Position numbers and translations under genes: made by a program. The notes under the pieces are model-generated. The model made no database searches, was not told the DNA's origin, and worked only from the letters and a program-made list of their open reading frames with translations. A stretch of DNA of 64,000 nt, from the NCBI GenBank assembly GCA_025765595.1, contig JAIVFH010000075.1, positions 62,001 through 126,000 of the forward strand, written 5' to 3'. The first letter of the stretch is position 1; the number at the start of each line of letters is the position of its first letter. Positions 57,958-64,000 of this stretch are shown piece by piece. The DNA comes from Obelidium mucronatum (taxonomy: Eukaryota; Chytridiomycota; Chytridiomycetes; Chytridiales; Chytriomycetaceae).

Positions 57958-58407
57958 TTACTCGTCGTGGATGGTCTCGTTCTGAAGACCCTTGAAGTCA
58001 GAAGACTTGGCAATTGGAACGGCAGTAACGAGGGTGAAGAGTCTTTCCTTGGCATCTTCGTTGTCGTTCTTCTTGCGAGAAAGACGGACACGAATTCTGT
58101 GCGGGATAGACTTGACTCCACGCTTCCACACTTCAGTGTTCAAGGATGGGTCGAGACGAACGTCAGAGGTCTTCATGGCGTCCTGAGCAAACTTTCTGAT
58201 GACCTTGATGGCGTGTGGAGCTCTCTTTTTGAAGGTTCTGCCAAAGACGTGCTTGTGGAGGTGGATGGTGTACTCACGAGTAACAACCTTTTTGTGTTTT
58301 TTTTTTTGGAATGTTAGATCCCAAACATGGCGCTTTAATGGTGCGGTTATAGTTACCTCGTTGAGGGTAGACTTCTTGGTAGATTTCTTGGTAGCGTCCT
58401 TGGCCAT
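57958..58407 (-). CDS. RPL31: Ribosomal protein eL31
   Basis: Two exons, 58407-58357 and 58287-57958, encode 126 residues, the usual eL31 length. The Lys-rich N-terminus (MAKDATKKSTKKSTLNE) joins VVTREYTIHLHKHVFGRTFK, followed by KRAPHAIKVIRKFAQDAM, TSDVRLDPSLNTEVWKRG and IPHRIRVRLSRKKNDNE. eL31 sits at the polypeptide exit tunnel of the 60S subunit. The single intron falls near the start of the coding region, as is common in fungal ribosomal protein genes, and has an A-rich plus strand, giving a T-poor but purine-flanked acceptor (CACAAAAAG). Convergent with RAP1GDS1. Confidence 0.97.
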   Translation of the reverse strand: MAKDATKKSTKKSTLNEVTITAPLKRHVWDLTFQKKKHKKVVTREYTIHLHKHVFGRTFKKRAPHAIKVIRKFAQDAMKTSDVRLDPSLNTEVWKRGVKSIPHRIRVRLSRKKNDNEDAKERLFTLVTAVPIAKSSDFKGLQNETIHDE

Positions 58408-59152
58408 TTTACTGTTGGGGAGGGGAGACAACGGTTAGAAGTCGGTTTTGTTGGCTTCAAAGTGCAAGTTCGATATAAAACTGAAGCAGAGAAGCTTCGT
58501 TGCAAGGAGGTATGTTGCGATCCAGTTCATTTCACGCCCCGCACGGCCTTCTCAAAGAGCGTCCACTGTAGTTTCAAGTCTTGGTTGGATGCCATCTGCC
58601 CCTGCCATCGCCCATCCCCACCGCCCCGATCCACGCATCAATCCCTGCGATGGCGTTCTGAGCAACTAGCAACTCCTCGAACTCGATCGACGAACGCTTG
58701 CTGAAGAATGATGGCTGCTTCTGTTTTGGTGCTGTCGGGGTGGGCGTGTGTGGACCACTCACGATTTTTGGAAGTTTTCTAATTTTTCCAACAAGAGCGA
58801 AATCAATAAAACAAGCTACAAAACCAGACCAAAGAGCACAGGCAAATTGTGTTCTGCTTGATCTGGAGGCTTCTTTTTTTTGGCAAGGTGTCAGAAGAAT
58901 TGTAATACTGAAAAGCGCTGATGGGTTTTTGCGGAAATGATTCGAAACTTTCTGTAACTGGGATGGACTGAAAGGTCGGCGCATTATAATATTGAAGAGA
59001 ATAAAAGATTGTATCAATCGTTGTTATTTCAACCAAGGCGTTGCCAATTCAAGCTAGACCGTGTAAATAGTGTATTCGGAATTCCCAATTTCCCCCTTCG
59101 CTTTTTTCTTTCTTTTTTTTTGTGGTCATTTCCCTTCCCCGCCTCACCTCAG
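58408..59152. other. 745-bp gene-free or unresolved region
   Basis: No gene can be called with confidence between RPL31 and the phosphotransferase. A minus-strand frame (about 58998-58574) reads FACALWSGFVACFIDFALVG, then RSSIEFEELLVAQNAIAGID, and is GC-richer around 58590-58680; it could be a small membrane protein gene with unrecognised introns or a decayed one. A plus-strand frame at 58698-58940 mirrors it. The RPL31 promoter must also lie here. Confidence 0.4.
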
Positions 59153-60909
59153 ATGTACTACTTTCGAAAAGTGGATGTTCCAGGCTTGAAAAGCTACTCG
59201 TACAAGTCAATTGATAAGTAAGTCTTGGCGATTGCTGATTAGAGGGATCAGCAACGGTGGGATTCCTTTTTTGACTATCTGACGATCACAAAAAAAAAAC
59301 CCCCCTTTTGTATATTCAGATCGTTTGTCGCCAATCGAATCTTGAATCCGTACTGGTGGAGTGTCATTATTGACTTTGTTCCTTCATGGGTAGCGTATGT
59401 ATCCAAACTCCCCATCTTAATTTGGTTGACAAAAAGCGTTGAATCTCAACACACACACAACTGTCTCTTTTTTTTATTGTAAAAGCCCCAACTTGATCAC
59501 TCTCACTGGATTCCTATGTGTACTTGCGAATGTAGCTTTATTGTTTTACGTTTCTCCAGACTTGAAGGAGGCATGCCCACCATGGGCTTATATTTCATTT
59601 GCAGTGGGATTGTTTGTGTATCAATCGCTTGATGCGATTGATGGAAAACAAGCTCGAAGAACTGGATCGTCTGGTCCTTTGGGTGAACTTTTTGACCAGT
59701 TTAGTTTTTTTGTGTTGTTGTTAATCCTTTTTGGTGGTGTTTTCTTAACGTACTTTTTTTTATGCAGTGGTTGTGATGCGCTCAATACTGGATTTGCCAC
59801 TTTCCTTGGAATGAATGCATTGGGATTGACGCAATCGTGGTGGCAGATTTTCGGCGTGTATTCCTGTTTGGCAAACTTTTACTTGTCAACATGGGAGGAA
59901 TACTACACGGGGGTTTTGTATCTCAGCGAATGCAGTGGTCCTGTAGAGGGAGTGTTGACCATGTGTGCGATTTTGATTACAACATCCTTTTACGGTAAGG
60001 AGAGAAAAAAAAGAAAAGAAGGAGTGTGTGTTGTGGAAATATGGTGAAACTGATTTGTTTTTCAACTTTTAGGACCTGAATTATGGTCAAAGACATTGGG
60101 TCAATTGCTGCCAGAGAAGCTTGCAGACTTGATTTCCTCATATCCGTTTCTTGCGGACTTACCCTTGAATCAAGGGTTTATTTACTTTGGCCTCTTTATC
60201 GTTATTCCAAATGTGGTTGGAAGGTAGGTTTACAAAAGAAGAAAAAAAAAGAGAGGAAAGCACGATGACTTATAACCTTCTCTGATCCAGTATCATCAAT
60301 GTCTACTCTGCAATTGCAACAAACCCCGCTTCAGCTGAAAAGGCGAAAAAGTTCTCGCCAATCTTGGCGTTACTGCCTTTCCCAATTGTAACATGCATCA
60401 CTGTTACATATCCTTTCTTGTTTCCATCTTTGATTGTCAGTAGCCCTGCAATCGCCCCATTCCTGATTATTGTCTCGTTTTTAATGGGCCAACAAGTCGG
60501 ATCCATTATCGTTGCACACATTAGTAAACGTGTGTATCCATTCCTGGAAATGGTACTACCTGGACTTGCGATAAGTGCAACAGGACTGGGTCTGGCTGTT
60601 GCACGCGCTTTCATTGTCGCTGGAACAAGTCGCGAAAAAGTCGTTTGGGAAGAGTTTGAAATGACTGCGGAGATTTTGTGGGGAGTGGCTGTTGGGTGTG
60701 GAGTCATGTATTTGGTGTGGTTTATTCGGATTGTAGCCGATTTGTGTGAAGTATTTGATATATATTGTTTGTCCATCAAACATCAGAAGGTGGTGGTGGA
60801 AACTCCAAATGCAGTGAAAGGAAAGGGTGGAAAGAGAAGTTCAAGCAAAAAACGCAAGAATGATAGTGGGAATGAAGGTGGGGCAACTCGATCATCGCCG
60901 CGTAAATAA
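59153..60909 (+). CDS. CEPT1: CDP-alcohol phosphotransferase (choline/ethanolamine phosphotransferase)
   Basis: Start ATG 59153 (MYYFRKVDVPGLKSYSYKS), stop at 60907-60909; about six exons. The early segment ILNPYWWSVIIDFVPSWVA joins PNLITLTGFLCVLANVALL. The catalytic signature DGx2ARx8Gx3Dx3D is complete and split by an intron: DAIDGKQARRTGSSGPLGEL, FD joined across about 59699-59767 to HGCDALNTG. About eight to ten membrane helices follow (SWWQIFGVYSCLANFYLS, GVLTMCAILITTSFY, ALLPFPIVTCITVTYPFLF). Family enzymes transfer phosphocholine or phosphoethanolamine from CDP to diacylglycerol at the ER/Golgi, the last step of the Kennedy pathway. Head-group preference cannot be read from the sequence. 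The C-terminus is a Lys/Ser/Arg-rich tail. Confidence 0.94.
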
Positions 60910-61270
60910 TGGGATTTAAAGAAGTTGAGTTTGGGAATTTTGGAAAGTTGCTTCAAGAGCGAAACAGAGCAAAAAAAAAAGAAATTTTCAACCCTTCTTC
61001 CATCACGACCGACAGGCTTCTGCGGCGAAAGCACACTCGGCAACTGGGCAAACACATTGGGAACTGCTCGCTACCAAGTAACTACGAGACAAGAAAACTT
61101 GTCAGCTGTTTAAAGCCGCGTTTTGTCCTTGTCTCCCACAACAAAATCCCTATTTTTTCTCCATTTGGAACTGGAGTAATCGCAGGAATCAACGGACGGA
61201 CTTTCCAACCGACCCCCCCTTGCGAAGCAGCAAACACTACCAAACTAGTTCCAGGACATCGTCACCAGCA
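60910..61270. other. Upstream region of the MED15-like gene
   Basis: No convincing gene. A short open frame from 60909 has no recognisable features and probably is not coding. The region likely holds the phosphotransferase 3' end and the MED15-like promoter/5' UTR. Confidence 0.5.
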
Positions 61271-61351
61271 ATGAACCAGAGTGACCCTCCGCTCAGCCTT
61301 CTTTCTCCTGACGCCACCGGGTTCCAACAGCAACAGCAACAGCAGCAACAG

Positions 61352-61384
<33 letters not shown>

Positions 61385-64000
61385 TTGCAGTTGCAGCAGA
61401 TGCAGCAGATTCAGCAGATTCAGCAGTTGCAGATGCAGAACCAGCTTGATCCGAACCAGCAGCTCAACCAACTCAACCAAATATCTCAAATGAACCAGCT
61501 GCGCCAGATGAGCTTCATGCGGCAGCAACAGCAGCAGCAACAGCAGCAGCAGCTGTTTGTGGGCGGCAACGGAGGCAACGGCGGGTTCGGGTCGCCGCTG
61601 CAGCAGAACAACGCAAACATGCAGCAGCTGCTGTCGAACAGTTGAGTGTTTGTTGTTGTTGATGTTGATGTAGTGGTGGTAACCCTTTGTTTTTGTTTTC
61701 TGCTCTAGTGGCGCCAACGCCGCAGCAGCAGCAGCAGCAGGCGCTGAACATGGCGGCAATGAATCCGCAGATGATGCAGGCGGTTCGGCTGCAGCAGCAG
61801 CAACAACAACAGCAGTTTATGCAGCAGCAGCTGCCGCAGCAGCAGCAGCTGGGCCAGCTGCAGCAGCAACTGCAGCAGCAACAACAGCAACAGCAACAAC
61901 TGCTGCAGACCCCGCAGGGACAACAGATGCAGCAACAACAGCTGCAACAGCAGCTCCAGCAGCAACAACAACAACAGCAACAACAACAACAACAACTGCA
62001 GCAGCAACAACAGCAGCAGCAACAGGCGGGCGCTAACGTTGTTGGGAATGCCGCTGATAAAGCAACTCACAACGAACGAAGAACGGTTGTCCAGAACTTG
62101 TAAGTTGGTCTATTTCTCCCCGCCCGCTGTTCTCAACGCCTCTCCTTCTTTTAGAATGATGCAAATGAAGGATATTTTGGGGCAATTGTCTCCAGAGGAC
62201 GATGGAAGGGTATACCAATTCGCTATCATGTATGAACGAAGTGCATATAACGAAACTGCAAATAAGGTATAGTTTTAGTGTACACTTTTAGCTGGCGTTG
62301 TTTCGAAAGTTCATTGACGCTTCTTTTCATAGGCTGCCTATTTGGACAAAATAATGAATCAAATCAATGATTTGAAGCTGCGGCGTACGTATTTTGAACG
62401 ATCGTCAATTTGTTTTTGGTCTTAACCTTCTGCTTCCTCTTTAGCCGGGGCTGTTGCAGGACTGTTGGCAAGTCCTCAAATTTCAATGAACATGGCTTCC
62501 CCTGCCGCAGTGCCAATAGCTGGAAACGGATCGTCTGGGTCATTGGCAGGAACTCCGCCTCCAACTGCGTCGTTACTGAACGGTATGGCGGGCGGCAGTT
62601 CGTCTCAGCCGGGTCAACTTCAGCAACAGGCCCGAATGTCTCCATTTGTAAACGGAGTTATGACGCCGGGCGCTGGAACAACAGCTGGGAATGTGGCTGG
62701 GCCCGCTGGTTCCACAATGTCTCCACATATGCACAATCAGATACTCACGACCCAACAAGTCGCAATCAAGCAAATGCAACAACAGCAGCTGCAACAGCAG
62801 CAAATTCAACAAAGGCAGTTGCAGCAATTGATGACCCAACCGAATGGAAATAATCCTGCGTTGATGCAACAACAACAAATTCTTTTGCAACAACAATTGC
62901 AACAGCAACAACAACAGCTACAGCAGCAGCAAGGAAATGTGGTGGATAGTGCTGGCAGTCCAAAAGATATCCCTCAATCATCTTCTTCGGCATCAAGTCC
63001 GAAAAATGAATCTGCCGACAAGACTGCCCAACAAAACCGAAGCTTCACCCCACAGCAAGGCAACTCTGATCAGTTGCAACCGAATCAACAGCAGCAACAA
63101 CTTCAACAGCAGCAGATGGCGTTAATACAACAGCAACAACAACAGCTGGCTCAGATTCAAGGAGGTCCAGTTCGACCCCAACAACCGCCACAATCACAAC
63201 AACCTCAACAACAACAATTCCAACTTCCTCCCCAACTAGCCGCAGCCATTCAGAATTTTCACAACAAGCAGTTTCAATTCCAGAGGTTGGCACAAGGGGG
63301 TCAAATAAACGCACAGCAATTCCAATCCCTCCAAATGCAATTGAACCAAGAGCAAGTTTTCCTTCATACCCAGCTGCAGCAAGCCCGCTTGCACCAACAG
63401 CAGCAGCAACAACAACAACAGCAGGGAATCGGTAGCCCTTTCGCAAGCGGTGGCGCTGCGGTGGGTGTATCCACGCCAGGACGGACTCAAAGTCTTGTTG
63501 GAACACCTATGGCCATGGGAGGAGCGCTTGGTGGTGTTGGAGTTGTTGGATTAGGAAATGCATCCCTGGTTGGAACGCCGGTACCTTTAAATGCGGCTTC
63601 ACCGCCAGCCAATAACCAAATTGGAAATGCTGCTTCTAATGCAAATGGAATGATTGGAGCAACTGATCCGCAAATGTCGCCGCTCGGATTTAATGACTTT
63701 GTTGCGAATGATAACAGCAGTACGAGTGGAGCTGCCGGTGGACCGACCGGAGAAAACGGAAGCCCAAGTGGCGGCGGAGGTCTTTCTGAGACTGGCGGGC
63801 AAGGTGGCTCTTTGAGAATGAGTGGATCGCCACAGCCCCCTGCAGGGCAGCGGCAGCAAAATGCGGGGGATGCATCTGCGCCGGGAAAACCAGACTCTGA
63901 TAGTGGCAACGAGGTATCGGGGGGAGGCGTTGTCCCTGGTGGGAGCCACAGTCCGAATGGATCGATTGGAGGTTCAAGGCCCGCTGGTTCTGTCGATGGT
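61271..64000 (+). CDS. MED15: Polyglutamine Mediator subunit 15-like protein, C-terminus beyond window
   Basis: Chosen start ATG 61271 (MNQSDPPLSLLSPDATGF), followed at once by long CAG/CAA-coded Gln runs broken by Leu, Met and Asn. Introns at about 61638-61709, 62100-62155, 62266-62331 and 62385-62443 keep one frame. The only folded-looking segment spans residues joined from ERRTVVQNLMMQMKDIL, SPEDDGRVYQFAIMYERSAY and NETANKAAYLDKIMNQINDL. Its three amphipathic helices with an ER...Y...A...Y pattern resemble the fungal KIX_2 domain of Med15/Gal11. Then follow Gly/Ser/Pro-rich and further Gln-rich stretches to the window end, still open. Med15 is the tail-module target of activators in Mediator. 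Another Gln-rich co-regulator cannot be excluded because the Mediator-binding C-terminus is missing. Confidence 0.6.
61321..61386 (+). repeat. CAG/CAA trinucleotide tract
   Basis: About twenty mixed CAG and CAA codons encode the first Gln run of the MED15-like protein; further tracts lie at about 61524-61552, 61794-62025, 62760-62930 and 63396-63425. Interruptions with CAA suggest selection on the protein rather than a pure DNA expansion. Confidence 0.85.

Noticed and set aside
60909..61274. 121-codon plus-strand frame before the MED15-like gene
   Set aside because: Starts immediately at the previous stop, lacks recognisable sequence and probably is untranslated leader.
61262..62070. Long Leu-rich minus-strand frames
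   Set aside because: They are complements of CAG/CAA tracts of the MED15-like gene; poly-Leu is the expected mirror of poly-Gln.

Overview
The window is nuclear DNA from a eukaryote with a compact genome. Genes lie tens to hundreds of bases apart, most are cut by several short GT-AG introns (about 45-180 nt), and AATAAA-type signals follow many stop codons. The gene set fits a zoosporic (flagellated) early-diverging fungus such as a chytrid best, though another flagellated opisthokont relative is possible. A full-length talin, FAM72, SmgGDS and a sperm-tail PG-rich repeat protein (a flagellar marker) occur beside a leucine-biosynthesis enzyme absent from animals, a Kcs1-like kinase with long low-complexity insertions, and a polyglutamine Med15-like protein. 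The taxon is my inference; no rRNA or other marker is present.

Layout. 1-5.2 kb: COQ9 (partial, minus), a bulb-lectin/SH3 membrane protein (minus), an SLC35C2-like transporter (plus) and BFR2/AATF (minus). 5.2-26 kb: CTR9 (minus) diverging from a long NBAS/Sec39 gene, then talin. 26-31.4 kb: an IP6K/KCS1 gene (minus). 31.7-36.1 kb: three tandem copies of a METTL24-like membrane-anchored methyltransferase, the first broken. 36.2-46.8 kb: CWC21/SRRM2-like, NAA25, 2-isopropylmalate synthase and TRM5, all plus strand. 46.9-51.3 kb: a sperm-tail PG-rich protein (minus), an unrecognised small gene, FAM72 and a GSKIP-domain protein. 51.4-58.4 kb: GCN20/ABCF3 (minus) diverging from RAP1GDS1 (SmgGDS), then RPL31 (minus). 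59.2-64 kb: a choline/ethanolamine phosphotransferase and the start of a MED15-like gene that runs off the window.

The genes form no single pathway. Most are housekeeping: transcription elongation, ribosome biogenesis, Golgi-ER retrograde tethering, N-terminal acetylation, tRNA modification, translation control, phospholipid synthesis and ubiquinone synthesis. The accessory parts are the methyltransferase array, the lectin/SH3 receptor-like protein, and talin as a membrane-actin linker.

Three genome-level patterns stand out. Short GC-rich islands with GC-ending codons sit at several gene starts and inside the talin rod. Intergenic spacers between divergent gene pairs are only 41-64 bp. Long dinucleotide or homopolymer tracts sit inside introns, several starting exactly at the 5' splice site. 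No tRNA, rRNA, CRISPR array or transposon was recognised.
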